Positions 15,136-24,036 are shown, counted from the stretch's first letter. The stretch: DNA of 26,135 nucleotides from an uncultured Bacteroidota bacterium (GCA_903912435.1 CAIWHI010000059.1:1-26135); one strand, 5' to 3'. Made by a program: numbers and translations. Notes: a model not told the origin generated them from the sequence alone.

Positions 15136-16542
15136 TTATTCAATAACCAGTTTGGTTGAAAACTGCTCAGTACCAATAAGGCAACGAACAATATAAACAC
15201 CACTAGATAAGCCATTGATAGCTATCCTGTGCTTACCAATCTGTTGTAACTCAGACTTAACATCACCGGCCACTTCCTTGCCCATTAGGTTGATTACAGT
15301 AATACTTACATTGGCAGACTGTAACAATTCATAATCAATATTAGAAGTACCTGTCGAAGGATTTGGATAAATCAGCATTCTCTTAAGTGAGTTGGCCGTG
15401 TTAGCAATTCCTGTAGGGCAACCATGAATGGTTGTCAATGTACCACCCAGGAAATTGAAATTAGCCTTGAAGGATTGGTAATAAATATTGGCAGTAGTGT
15501 CGTTATGAATTATGAGGGTATACTCATCGTTTTTGGTATCTGCTGATGATGACCAGTTGTGGGAGCCTGTAAGCACTGTAGGGTCGGAGCATTCATCAGA
15601 AGGGTCAACTATCAGGAACTTATTATGGTAAAGACCCGATCCGCTGTAAACTATAAAATTACTTGCACCTAAGCCGGAAGTAAAGGTGGTATGAGGAGTA
15701 TATGAATTACCATAACTATCGTCTATACCAGCTACATATACGCCTGCAAAATACTTTGTCACAATCATGTTTGCATCAGTATTATCGGTAAAGGCATACA
15801 TACCAAAGTACATATCTGTATTTGCTGTGCTGATGGTATTTTGTATTTTGGTATTGGTGCCATCGCTTGGGCTGAAGTATAATTCTACATGGTGGCCATC
15901 TATCGTAAAATTATGCCTGCCAATATCGGTTTTGTGTGGGCCGAACTTAGATAAGGTAAGATTGGGCACCAATGTGGAGCTACCCCACATCATGTTGAAC
16001 TCATCGGTATAGGCATGGGCCAAAGCAGAATCCTGGATGATGACCACATTATTATAATCGGTAGTACCTATCTGGTTATCAGTAAAATTGGTACTCCCAG
16101 TCCATACTATTGCATCAGCCGGATTAGGGGAATAGGCATCAATAACCACGAACTTATTGTGCATAATTCCATAGGTGCCACTTGTAGGGCTTCCTAACCG
16201 GTTAATTAATGAATTGACAGCAGACAGGCCTGTGTTAGACGAACTGCTATCGTAAATCCATCTTACATGCACACCACGACTGAAGGCATTATTTACAGCA
16301 GTGGCAATATTGGCATAAGTGCCTTGCACATAATTATAAACTGCAAAGTCGAGGCTATACTGTGCCCTGTTGATATAAGCAACTAGTGTATCTGCAATAC
16401 AATTATTTAAATACACCGCATTAACATTAGTAGCTACAGATGTATCAACCGGGTGGTTGAAATAAATTTTCATCTTACTTCCGGCAAAGACATGGTAAGA
16501 CATTATTAGTAATGCAAGTATTGCTACTAGTTTTTTGCTCAT
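15136..16542 (-). CDS. Secreted phospholipase D-fold nuclease/phosphodiesterase with T9SS tail
   Basis: 468 residues from the ATG at 16542, which begins a good signal peptide (MSKKLVAILALLIMSYHVFAG). A longer frame to 16593 would overlap the preceding gene and bury the signal. Two PLD HKD motifs are intact: H128-N-K130...D135 followed by GSTNFTDN, and H306-N-K308...D313 followed by GSHNWSSSADTKND. Two HKD motifs in one chain give one active site that works through a phosphohistidine intermediate. The GS.N(F/W)..N context is typical of bacterial Nuc-like nucleases and related phosphodiesterases, so nucleic-acid cleavage is plausible but phospholipid hydrolysis is not excluded. The T9SS sorting domain starts near residue 393 (RMLIYPNPSTG). 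The start lies 10 nt after the stop of the upstream gene, so translation is probably coupled. Confidence 0.92.
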   Translation of the reverse strand: MSKKLVAILALLIMSYHVFAGSKMKIYFNHPVDTSVATNVNAVYLNNCIADTLVAYINRAQYSLDFAVYNYVQGTYANIATAVNNAFSRGVHVRWIYDSSSSNTGLSAVNSLINRLGSPTSGTYGIMHNKFVVIDAYSPNPADAIVWTGSTNFTDNQIGTTDYNNVVIIQDSALAHAYTDEFNMMWGSSTLVPNLTLSKFGPHKTDIGRHNFTIDGHHVELYFSPSDGTNTKIQNTISTANTDMYFGMYAFTDNTDANMIVTKYFAGVYVAGIDDSYGNSYTPHTTFTSGLGASNFIVYSGSGLYHNKFLIVDPSDECSDPTVLTGSHNWSSSADTKNDEYTLIIHNDTTANIYYQSFKANFNFLGGTLTTIHGCPTGIANTANSLKRMLIYPNPSTGTSNIDYELLQSANVSITVINLMGKEVAGDVKSELQQIGKHRIAINGLSSGVYIVRCLIGTEQFSTKLVIE

Positions 16543-16552
16543 TTCAATGCTA

Positions 16553-17812
16553 TTAGTAAACTGAAACCTTTCTTGAAATGGAAGATTTTCCATTGTTCAG
16601 ATGCACAATATAAAAACCTGGCAATAGATTAATAGATAAATTCTCGTCCTTATTAAGTGTCAGGTTATTATTGCTATACACTATACTACCAGTAGTATTC
16701 AAAATGGTTACTGTGGTATTCTCCATTTCGTGTAGGGCTACGATGTTGGCAGTTCCCTTTGCAGGGTTTGGATATATGGCTATTTCTTCATTCTCATCAA
16801 CTACTTCATTAATATTATTTGAACCAGTGCGTGTAGCCAACCAAATAGTCATATTCATAATTAGCTTGCGGTGATTACCAGCGGCATCTGTCCAATAACC
16901 ATTATAAAGCGTACATCCTGGATTGCCTGTACCATCATCGGCAGGCGAGCTATCGCCCATTGTAGCTACCTTACCTAATCCGAACCTGGAATAGGCTACC
17001 ATGCAATTAGTATTGCCCGGTGTTGTTCCGGTTTTATAAACTACCCCTTTTACAGTGCTGTTCAAGGTTGGTTGCAGCGTCATAGTCGTTCCACCAGACC
17101 ACATTACCTGTGTTACATTTCCAGCTGGGCCGTGAATAATAGAATCTGTTGCAGTAGCCGAAATATTGGTAGTAGTCTGTGAAAAATCAACGGTATCAAA
17201 AATAAAACCAAACGGGTATGCCTGAATACTATTGGTACTCAAAAGATCATTCCAGATATGTGGCGAATCCCAGCCATCACCATTTCGGTCACTTACATTG
17301 TGGTCAGAAATCATAAACAAGCCACCACCATTTTGTACAAATTTCACAATGGCAGTTTTTTCTAACGCTGTAAACTGGATATTAGGTTCGTCAATTACAA
17401 ATATCTCGTAGTGGGTCAAATCCTGCGTATTGGTTACATCACCATAGGTAATGTGGCCATTGTAAGGTAGTGTTGTAACTACATAGCCTTTATTAACGCA
17501 ATCTACTGCCCAGCTTGATAAGGCACCTGTCCAATAAGTTTCTGCAGTACTTGATGATATACCACTTTGGGCAGGTGTTGGCGTTATCTGGGGATTGCTT
17601 TGGTTGCCCGAAGTACTTAGATAAGCAGTTGGCCCGAACCTTATATTTGTCTGGTCGGCATCTATCACCCAGTCTGCATTACCGGCCATTTCGGCTTTAG
17701 TAGCATCAAATAAAATGTGGATAGTCTGTGCTTCAGCTTTATTTAATAATACCAGGGCAAAAATAAATACCAGGGTTTTCTGCCTTCCGACTAATTGTAA
17801 TATTCTATTCAT
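16553..17812 (-). CDS. T9SS-secreted GATase-like (GIFT/ThuA-like fold) protein
   Basis: 419 residues. A signal peptide covers residues 1-28 (TLVFIFALVLLNKAEA|Q). Residues about 30-320 look like a class I glutamine-amidotransferase-like alpha/beta fold: TIHILFDATKAEMAGNADWVI, GYVVTTLPYNG, HYEIFVIDEPN, LEKTAIVKFVQNGGGLFMISDHN, then a GLGKVATMGDSSPADDGTG loop. This order (early strand, 'hidden day/evening' strand, GG.L..I.D) resembles GIFT, ThuA and related domains, often annotated as hydrolase in Bacteroidota. I see no classical nucleophilic Cys, so amidotransfer is unlikely. DHNVSDRNGDGWDSPHIWND is rich in Asp/His and could bind metal. The T9SS tail starts near residue 345 (EIAIYPNPAKG). It lies 43 nt after the endonuclease I gene in the operon, so a role in nucleic-acid processing or binding is inferred. 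Confidence 0.82.
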   Translation of the reverse strand: MNRILQLVGRQKTLVFIFALVLLNKAEAQTIHILFDATKAEMAGNADWVIDADQTNIRFGPTAYLSTSGNQSNPQITPTPAQSGISSSTAETYWTGALSSWAVDCVNKGYVVTTLPYNGHITYGDVTNTQDLTHYEIFVIDEPNIQFTALEKTAIVKFVQNGGGLFMISDHNVSDRNGDGWDSPHIWNDLLSTNSIQAYPFGFIFDTVDFSQTTTNISATATDSIIHGPAGNVTQVMWSGGTTMTLQPTLNSTVKGVVYKTGTTPGNTNCMVAYSRFGLGKVATMGDSSPADDGTGNPGCTLYNGYWTDAAGNHRKLIMNMTIWLATRTGSNNINEVVDENEEIAIYPNPAKGTANIVALHEMENTTVTILNTTGSIVYSNNNLTLNKDENLSINLLPGFYIVHLNNGKSSISRKVSVY

Positions 17813-17855
17813 TTCTTCTTTATTTTATCGAAATTGAAATTATTTAGCCTGAGGG

Positions 17856-18944
17856 CTATTCAATAATAACACGCTTTGTTACAGTATTCAGGTTATCAAT
17901 TATCCTAACAGTATAAACACCTGAGGTATATCCATTTAAGGAAATGGATATACCCGATTTGCTTACTGATTCCACTTTGGTTGAAAAAACTTCGCGCCCC
18001 TGCATATCATAAACACCAACAGTTAAAGTTGGGCGAGATGAATTTTGTGTCCACATGATATTCAATTCTGATTTGGCAGGATTTGGGTAAATCACCAAGC
18101 CATCATTTTCACTATTAATATTATTTACAGATACCTTACTGCAATCACCATTACCCCAAATACAATCGGCAAAATATGGGTTATCAATAAATGGATTCCT
18201 GTTGCCCTGCAAAGCATAAACCGCATTGTTGCGGTCTATTTCTTTTTGGCTAACCGGGTCGTTGTGGTGCCATTCCAGTAACATTTGTATGGCCCAGGGG
18301 TTTAGGTTTACCTGGGTTGCAATTTCCCAGGATACGAATTTGGCACTATCATTACGGTAACAAGTTGATACATAAAAATAGTTACGGGCCAGGTCACCTT
18401 TAAAGGAATCAATAGGCTCAAAACAAGATCCAACAGGGGCACCGGGGTAAACATTATCTCCTATTGTAGAACCATTAGTAAATGTGCGGGTAGCAGTGCC
18501 TACTTTTCCATAGGGAAAATCGCCGCGCTTGCTATTTACAAAATAGTCGGTAGGGTAAACTATAAACAGGTCAGTCTGCATTGGGGTATCGCTCGTAAAT
18601 TTACTTTGGGGCCAGGTATGCTCACGGTTGTAGCAGCCATGCTCGCCCGATGGGCTTGAACCACTGCATTGGTCTGTACCGACTGTATATTCATATGCAG
18701 GCGTGCCACCCGGAATATCGGAATACACATCCCAAAGTTTACCACTTGTCTTAACATCTGTGGTATGGTAGGCAGTCCATAAACCTGGGGTATAAGATAA
18801 AGTGGTATGGTGCCTAATTATATTACACAATGCTACACGCAATGGTTCACGATTAAGACCTGAGGCCGGTAGATAATAACCCGGTGGCTGCGCAAATGCA
18901 AAAAGTGGCAATAGCCAAAATAGTAATGTAAATGTTCGTTTCAT
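17856..18944 (-). CDS. Secreted endonuclease I (EndA/NucM family) with T9SS tail
   Basis: 362 residues from the ATG at 18944. The longer frame to 19079 runs through the promoter and lacks a normal signal, whereas the chosen start gives MKRTFTLLFWLLPLFAFAQ. The endonuclease I (PF04231) domain covers about residues 30-270. The His-Me-finger motif YNREHTWPQS (105-114, catalytic H109) is intact. It is followed by QTDLFIVYPTD, NSKRGDFPYG and, near the end of the domain, KEIDRNNAVYALQGNRNPFIDNP, where the downstream Asn/His residues bind the metal. Family members are non-specific secreted DNases/RNases that need Mg2+ or Ca2+. A T9SS sorting domain (GLVIYPNPAKSE onward) follows. It is the first gene of the minus-strand operon, divergent from the TonB-dependent receptor. 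Confidence 0.95.
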   Translation of the reverse strand: MKRTFTLLFWLLPLFAFAQPPGYYLPASGLNREPLRVALCNIIRHHTTLSYTPGLWTAYHTTDVKTSGKLWDVYSDIPGGTPAYEYTVGTDQCSGSSPSGEHGCYNREHTWPQSKFTSDTPMQTDLFIVYPTDYFVNSKRGDFPYGKVGTATRTFTNGSTIGDNVYPGAPVGSCFEPIDSFKGDLARNYFYVSTCYRNDSAKFVSWEIATQVNLNPWAIQMLLEWHHNDPVSQKEIDRNNAVYALQGNRNPFIDNPYFADCIWGNGDCSKVSVNNINSENDGLVIYPNPAKSELNIMWTQNSSRPTLTVGVYDMQGREVFSTKVESVSKSGISISLNGYTSGVYTVRIIDNLNTVTKRVIIE

Positions 18945-18953
18945 AGAAACCCG

Positions 18954-18961
18954 CAAAGATA
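18954..18961 (-). promoter_or_regulatory. -7 promoter element for the nuclease operon
   Basis: TATCTTTG on the minus strand matches TAnnTTTG, about 10 nt upstream of the ATG at 18944, so the leader would be very short. The identical octamer serves the divergent receptor gene at 19217. The 300-nt divergent region 18945-19244 otherwise shows only AT-rich DNA and the two plus-strand -7 candidates. Confidence 0.5.
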
Positions 18962-19155
18962 AGAGAATATTTACCATGTTTCTTGGGCGGCTTTTAAATA
19001 AAGGTATCAAAAAAATCTTTATCAACATATAAATAACAATCCTAAGTACTAAAAACCAGGAAAGACAACACTCTGCCACTGCATCATATTGAAAATCAAT
19101 TATTTAGAAAAATAAAAAAGAAGCCATAAATTCACTCAAATACAAATATCCTCCA

Positions 19156-19163
19156 TACCTTTG
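19156..19163 (+). promoter_or_regulatory. Upstream -7 promoter candidate for the TonB-dependent receptor operon
   Basis: TACCTTTG matches TAnnTTTG and lies 61 nt upstream of a second, better placed element at 19217. It may be a second start site. Confidence 0.3.
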
Positions 19164-19197
19164 CCTTTAGTAACAATTTCTTAATTATGCCTAAGGA

Positions 19198-19224
19198 TTT
19201 GAAAGTTAGCAATCAGTATCTTTG
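19198..19224 (+). promoter_or_regulatory. Promoter of the TonB-dependent receptor operon
   Basis: TATCTTTG (19217-19224) matches the -7 consensus. TTTG (19198-19201) is a -33 candidate, though the 15-nt gap is a little short. The leader to the ATG at 19245 would be about 14 nt. Confidence 0.5.
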
Positions 19225-19244
19225 CACCTCGAAATAAAATATTC

Positions 19245-22058
19245 ATGATTGATTTTGACACAATAAGAAAAGGTTTATTGATTGTATTTATGCTGGTGGG
19301 GTTAAATACTTATGCCCAATCAGGTAAGTACGCCACAGTAAAAGGTCGTATCCTTAATAAGACAACGAAGGAACCATTTACCGAAACCCATGTATCTATC
19401 GCAGATATTACTGTGGATGCATCGCCCGAGGGTTTTTTCGCCATTGAAAAAGTGCCATTTGGCGAACAGAAATTGATAGTTACCGGATTTAAAATCAAAT
19501 CTGACACCTCTTCAGTTAACGTCAATAATGAAACAACCAACACTGGTGATATCTTTGTAACATCTAATGATGCTTCATCAGATGGCATAGATATTCCTAC
19601 CATTAACATTGAAGAAAACGCAGCGCAAAATGAGGAAAATACTACTACCACAACTGAGAGTAGTTCAGGATTTTATGTAGCTGATAATGACCCTTTCTTA
19701 TATACCGCTGCTGTAGTCTTTGGCCCTTTCCGTTTCAAACCCAGGGGATATGACAATAGCGATGTGCATATTAATGGTATTCCATTGCAGGATTTAGAAT
19801 CTGGTTACGCATCTACAGGCCAGGTTGGTGGTTTAAATGATGTACTCCATAGCCGTGACATAACCTATGGACTAAAACCATCTGATTTTTCATTTGGTGG
19901 AGTAAAGGGGTCAACCAATATTAATGCTACGGCAGCTGACCAGCGCGAGGGAACAAATTTCAGCTACTACAACAGTAATGGTGCATTTAAAAACAGGCTA
20001 ATGCTTACCCATAGTTCAGGGGTACAAAAAAATGGTTGGGCCTATTCATTATCTGCTTCTCATAGATGGGCAAATGAAGGGTATGTACCAGGTACGTTTT
20101 ACAATGCCTATTCTTTTTATGGCTCGGTAAGTAAGGTGACCAAAAAAGGATCGTTAAGCCTTACTGCATATGGTGCACCTACCACAAGAGGAAAGGCATC
20201 ATATGAGCTTGATGAAGTATATGACCTTACTAACTCTCATTATTTCAATTCGAGCTGGGGTTACCAAAACGGACAAAAACGCAATTCGGCTGTAGCCAAT
20301 TCTTTCCAACCGGCAATTATTGCCAACTATATCTATAAACCTAATGAGAACACAAGGTGGAATACATCATTTGGCTATGAGTATGGTAAGTATGAAAATT
20401 CAAGTATTGACATTTATAATGGTTATAGCCCCTACTCTACCTATTATAAAAACCTTCCTTCCTATTATCTAAATGGAATAACCACACCTAATCCTATTGC
20501 CCAGGCAGCATTAGCAGCCCAATACAGGGCACATCCGGAATTACTCCAGATACAATGGGATAATTTGTACAATGACAATCTTACCAACATCGAAACTATT
20601 AATAATGTAGACGGTGTTGCTGGGCAAAATGTTACTGGTAAGCGCTCAATTTATGTTGTGAGTAATACGGTTGACAACATGAGTAAGTTTACTTTTAATA
20701 CTAATATTACTCATGTTGTGAATGACAAAGTTACTATCAACGGCGGCCTTGATGCAACCTCCCAAAGTGATGAGTATTACAAACAGTTGACCGACCTTTT
20801 GGGTGGTGATTTCTTTGTAAACTTTAACCAGTTTGCTGTACAATCATCACTAGGAGGTCTTAGCTACCTACAAAATGACCTGCTCCACCCTAACAAGCTT
20901 ATTAAGGTGGGTGACAAATATGGTTATGACTATACACTCAGGGCATTAAAAGCAAACCTATGGGGCCAGGCACAATATTCATATGAAAAATTCGATATGT
21001 TTATTGCAGCACAGGGTGGGATGCTTTCCTTTAACCGTGAAGGCTTGATGAAAAATTCCTTGTTCCCGGATAATTCTTATGGAACTAGTGCTACACATAG
21101 TTTCAACACCTATAGGGTAAAAGGTGGGATTACCTATAAAATCAACCCAAAAAATTCATTGTACATAAATGCAGGTTATTTCAATGACGCACCAAAGATT
21201 GACTATACCTATATTTCTGATAAAACAAGGGATTTCATTGTTGATAACCCACAAAACAACCAAACAAAAACTGTAGAGGCAGGTTACTTATTTCATTCAT
21301 CCTTCTTCAATAGCCGAATCACAGGATATGTTACAGACAATGTAAATAATACAATTATCAAAAGATTCTTTAATGATGAAGCAGGTGTACAATCATTCGT
21401 CAATTTCATAATGACAGGTGTTAATACCCGGTCAATAGGTACTGAGTTTTCAGCATCAGCTAAAATCACCAAAGAACTTACAGCTACTGCAATTGCAGCT
21501 GTAGGTCAGTCTTTTTATACCGACAATCCAAATGTATCAGTTTATATTGATAACGATCCTTCCAGAACAGCAAGCCCAAGACAGGTGTATATTAAAAACT
21601 ACTACCTGGGTGTAGGTCCTCAATCTATCTATTCTCTTGGATTGAAATACAATTCCAAAAAATATTGGCACGCCAATATTGATTTCAATCTGATGGACCG
21701 TAATTATATAGAAATCAATCCGGATAGTCGCACACAGTTGGCTGGTGATATGGTTGACAGTGGTAGCAAAAAATGGAACCAGATATTTGCCCAGGAAAAA
21801 CTAGCTTCTGCTTTCACGATTGACATTAGTGGAGGCAAATCTATTTCCTTATCTAAATACTTTAAGAAGCTGAACCATAGAACCTTATTGAGCATAAATG
21901 GTGGTATATATAATTTACTCAATAACCAGGATATAAAAACTTCAGGTTATGAGCAGTTACGTTTTGACTTTACCAATAAGAATGCTGAGAAATTCCCTAG
22001 TAAATATGCCTATGCATATGGAATTAATTATCACGTAACAATAGCATTAAAATTCTAA
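19245..22058 (+). CDS. TonB-dependent outer-membrane receptor with carboxypeptidase-regulatory-like domain
   Basis: 937 residues. Residues 1-25 are a signal peptide (GLLIVFMLVGLNTYAQ). Residues about 28-105 form a CarboxypepD_reg-like beta-sandwich (ATVKGRILNKTTKEPFTETHVSI...GFFAIEKVPFGEQKLIVT). A polar linker rich in Asn, Glu and Thr follows, with IDIPTINIEE as a possible TonB box. The plug, about residues 140-250, includes FRFKPRGYDNSDVHINGIPLQD and GLKPSDFSFGGVKGSTNI. The rest is a 22-stranded-barrel-like series of alternating aromatic strands ending in a terminal Phe (YHVTIALKF), as expected for BamA-dependent barrels. No SusD partner follows; instead a DUF5689 lipoprotein and a T9SS protein do, only 28 and 58 nt downstream. 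It should take up a large or scarce substrate with TonB/ExbBD energy; context suggests nucleic-acid breakdown products. Confidence 0.93.
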   Translation: MIDFDTIRKGLLIVFMLVGLNTYAQSGKYATVKGRILNKTTKEPFTETHVSIADITVDASPEGFFAIEKVPFGEQKLIVTGFKIKSDTSSVNVNNETTNTGDIFVTSNDASSDGIDIPTINIEENAAQNEENTTTTTESSSGFYVADNDPFLYTAAVVFGPFRFKPRGYDNSDVHINGIPLQDLESGYASTGQVGGLNDVLHSRDITYGLKPSDFSFGGVKGSTNINATAADQREGTNFSYYNSNGAFKNRLMLTHSSGVQKNGWAYSLSASHRWANEGYVPGTFYNAYSFYGSVSKVTKKGSLSLTAYGAPTTRGKASYELDEVYDLTNSHYFNSSWGYQNGQKRNSAVANSFQPAIIANYIYKPNENTRWNTSFGYEYGKYENSSIDIYNGYSPYSTYYKNLPSYYLNGITTPNPIAQAALAAQYRAHPELLQIQWDNLYNDNLTNIETINNVDGVAGQNVTGKRSIYVVSNTVDNMSKFTFNTNITHVVNDKVTINGGLDATSQSDEYYKQLTDLLGGDFFVNFNQFAVQSSLGGLSYLQNDLLHPNKLIKVGDKYGYDYTLRALKANLWGQAQYSYEKFDMFIAAQGGMLSFNREGLMKNSLFPDNSYGTSATHSFNTYRVKGGITYKINPKNSLYINAGYFNDAPKIDYTYISDKTRDFIVDNPQNNQTKTVEAGYLFHSSFFNSRITGYVTDNVNNTIIKRFFNDEAGVQSFVNFIMTGVNTRSIGTEFSASAKITKELTATAIAAVGQSFYTDNPNVSVYIDNDPSRTASPRQVYIKNYYLGVGPQSIYSLGLKYNSKKYWHANIDFNLMDRNYIEINPDSRTQLAGDMVDSGSKKWNQIFAQEKLASAFTIDISGGKSISLSKYFKKLNHRTLLSINGGIYNLLNNQDIKTSGYEQLRFDFTNKNAEKFPSKYAYAYGINYHVTIALKF

Positions 22059-22086
22059 TCCAAACAACAACAACAAATAAATAAAT

Positions 22087-22911
22087 ATGAAATTCATCCG
22101 TTTAACTGCAATATTATTTACAGCTAGTTTATTGATTAATTCTTGTGTAAAACAAGATCCTCAAACTCCACCAAGTACCGCTCATTACGACCCAAATTTA
22201 CCCGTTCAGGCAACTATCAAAGATATTGCAACAATGGGCTTGAATATGAATATTGCTTCATCAAGAATTATGGGTGATACTACCATATCTGGTATAGTAG
22301 TGGCCAATGACCAATCAGGCAATATCTATAAACAAATAATGATTGAAGATGACTCTAAAGCAGGTATTGTAATCTATCTGGACAAAACCTACTTATATTC
22401 AGATTTTCCGGTAAAGCGTAAGGTGTATATTAAATTGAAAGGACTAACCCTTACCAATTACAAGGGGCTTCCGGAAATAGTTTTTAGTGCAGATGCAGCA
22501 GGAAATACAACTGGTATTCCTTCGGGTTTAATTACCAACTATGTAGTTAAGGCATCTTACCCTAATCCACTCCCTGTAACAGAATGTACTATAATTGACA
22601 TAAAATCAAACCCTAATAAATACCTTAATACATTAGTAAAAATAACTGGTGTACAATTTGATGGTACGTCTAATAATGTACCCTATGCACAGGCTTCTTC
22701 AATAGCATCAGGTACAAGTCGTACTATTGAAGATTGTTCCCATACAGCCAGTGTAGTAATGTATAATAGTGGTTATGCATCGTTTCAGTCATTAACTACT
22801 CCTACAGGCAATGGTACTCTGTATTGTATCTGCTCGCAGTATATATCTACAGTTCAATTATTACTGAGAGATACATCTGATGTACAATTTACAAGTCCAA
22901 GGTGTCCATAA
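22087..22911 (+). CDS. DUF5689 domain-containing lipoprotein
   Basis: 274 residues. The lipoprotein signal is MKFIRLTAILFTASLLINSC with Cys at residue 20, so it is predicted to be anchored in the outer membrane. The DUF5689 region begins near residue 37 (NLPVQATIKDIATMG) and includes DTTISGIVVANDQSGNIYK, IEDDSKAGIVIYLDKTYLYSDFP and VYIKLKGLTLTNYKGLPEI, a beta-barrel pattern reminiscent of the OB-folds found beside nuclease domains in large secreted nucleases (inference). A second beta-rich half (TLVKITGVQFDG...LLLRDTSDVQF) follows. It has three Cys after the lipid Cys (CTIID, EDC, CIC/CP near the end), some perhaps disulfide-bonded. It lies 28 nt after the TonB-dependent receptor, so it is very likely an operon partner and a substrate-binding companion. 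Confidence 0.88.
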   Translation: MKFIRLTAILFTASLLINSCVKQDPQTPPSTAHYDPNLPVQATIKDIATMGLNMNIASSRIMGDTTISGIVVANDQSGNIYKQIMIEDDSKAGIVIYLDKTYLYSDFPVKRKVYIKLKGLTLTNYKGLPEIVFSADAAGNTTGIPSGLITNYVVKASYPNPLPVTECTIIDIKSNPNKYLNTLVKITGVQFDGTSNNVPYAQASSIASGTSRTIEDCSHTASVVMYNSGYASFQSLTTPTGNGTLYCICSQYISTVQLLLRDTSDVQFTSPRCP

Positions 22912-22969
22912 TTTTAAAAGACGAAATTTCTTATAAATTTTTATTAATAACTCAAAAACAAAAAAAACA

Positions 22970-23983
22970 ATGAAAAAAGTTCTACTATTCTCAGGTCTCG
23001 TTGGCCTCTCATTTGGTGCGTTCGCACAAACATTAACACTTACCGGTTCATCTTATACACAAAATTTTGATGGTATCGGCTCTGGCTTACCTACCGGATG
23101 GCGTGTATATAGCGGTTCATCTGCTACATCAATTGGTGCATTAGAAACATTAAGCACATCTACATCTTATGGTGTATTTACTGATACTACTTGCGGAGCG
23201 AGTAATGTAGTAGGTGGTGGTTTCAAAAACTATGCATCTGCCGATGTAGCCACATCATCAACAAGCTGCACAGCACAGGCTACCTTAACTAACCGTGCTC
23301 TAGGTGTTCGCCAGGTATCTCCTACTAATGCTACACACCCTAATTTGGATTCTGGTGCAGCATTCATTCTTGTTTTGAATAACACATCCGGTCTTTCTAA
23401 TTTCAACCTTAGCTTCAAATTACAATCTTTGGATGTAAACAGCCCACGTACTACATCATGGATTGTTGATTATGCTGTAGGTGCAGCAGGTCCTTTCACG
23501 CCGGTTACTACTACAGGTACCGTTACTACAGGTGGTGGTTTATTTAGCAATAACACTGTAACTGCAAACTTCGGTTCAGCATTGAATAATAAATCAAGCA
23601 ATGTTTACATCCGTATCACAACTCTTGTTTTCTCTTCTGGTACTGGTAACCGTGCATCTACAGCAATTGATGATTACTCTCTTACTTGGACAGGTATTCC
23701 TACAGGCGTAACTGAGGTTGATAATTCGGGTACATTGCCTTTCGAAGTTTTAGGTAATGCTACTTCTTCTACTATCAATATGAATTGTACAACTTCAGAA
23801 GCAGGTAATTACAATGTAGTACTTACTGACATGACAGGTCGTACAGTTTATAGCAACTCATCGAATCTGGAAGCTGGCAATCAGTCAATTTCTTTAAACA
23901 ATCTTAACCTTGCAAAAGGCATGTATATCGCCAGGATTTCTAATGGCCGTACTACTGGTATTGCTAAAGTAATGGTTAACTAA
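22970..23983 (+). CDS. T9SS-secreted jelly-roll surface protein
   Basis: 337 residues. A signal peptide covers residues 1-19 (MKKVLLFSGLVGLSFGAFA|Q). The mature protein opens with YTQNFDGIGSGLPTGWRVYSG, the usual opening of MAM-like or choice-of-anchor beta-sandwich domains. The conserved framework continues with AFILVLNNTSGLSNFNLSFKLQSLD, DYAVGAAGPFTPV, and ASTAIDDYSLTWTG at the domain end (about residue 240). A T9SS-type C-terminal domain follows (NYNVVLTDMTGRTVY...KGMYIARISNGRTTGIAKVMVN), though its first strand is less canonical than the 'IYPNP' tails elsewhere in the window. There are no catalytic residues; a binding or scaffold role is inferred. It is third in the receptor operon and is closed by a terminator 20 nt past the stop. 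Confidence 0.88.
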   Translation: MKKVLLFSGLVGLSFGAFAQTLTLTGSSYTQNFDGIGSGLPTGWRVYSGSSATSIGALETLSTSTSYGVFTDTTCGASNVVGGGFKNYASADVATSSTSCTAQATLTNRALGVRQVSPTNATHPNLDSGAAFILVLNNTSGLSNFNLSFKLQSLDVNSPRTTSWIVDYAVGAAGPFTPVTTTGTVTTGGGLFSNNTVTANFGSALNNKSSNVYIRITTLVFSSGTGNRASTAIDDYSLTWTGIPTGVTEVDNSGTLPFEVLGNATSSTINMNCTTSEAGNYNVVLTDMTGRTVYSNSSNLEAGNQSISLNNLNLAKGMYIARISNGRTTGIAKVMVN

Positions 23984-24003
23984 TTATTTCTATTAAATTA
24001 AAG

Positions 24004-24036
24004 ATGCGGTAACCCAAAAGGCTACCGCATTTTTTT
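24004..24036 (+). terminator. Terminator of the TonB-dependent receptor operon
   Basis: ATGCGGTA (24004-24011) pairs with TACCGCAT (24023-24030), extended inward by CC/GG, and is followed by six T. It isolates the operon from the CNT gene. Confidence 0.88.

Noticed and set aside
18945..19079. N-terminal extension of the endonuclease I gene (45 extra residues)
   Set aside because: The extension would contain the -7 promoter element and displace a normal signal peptide that starts exactly at the ATG at 18944.
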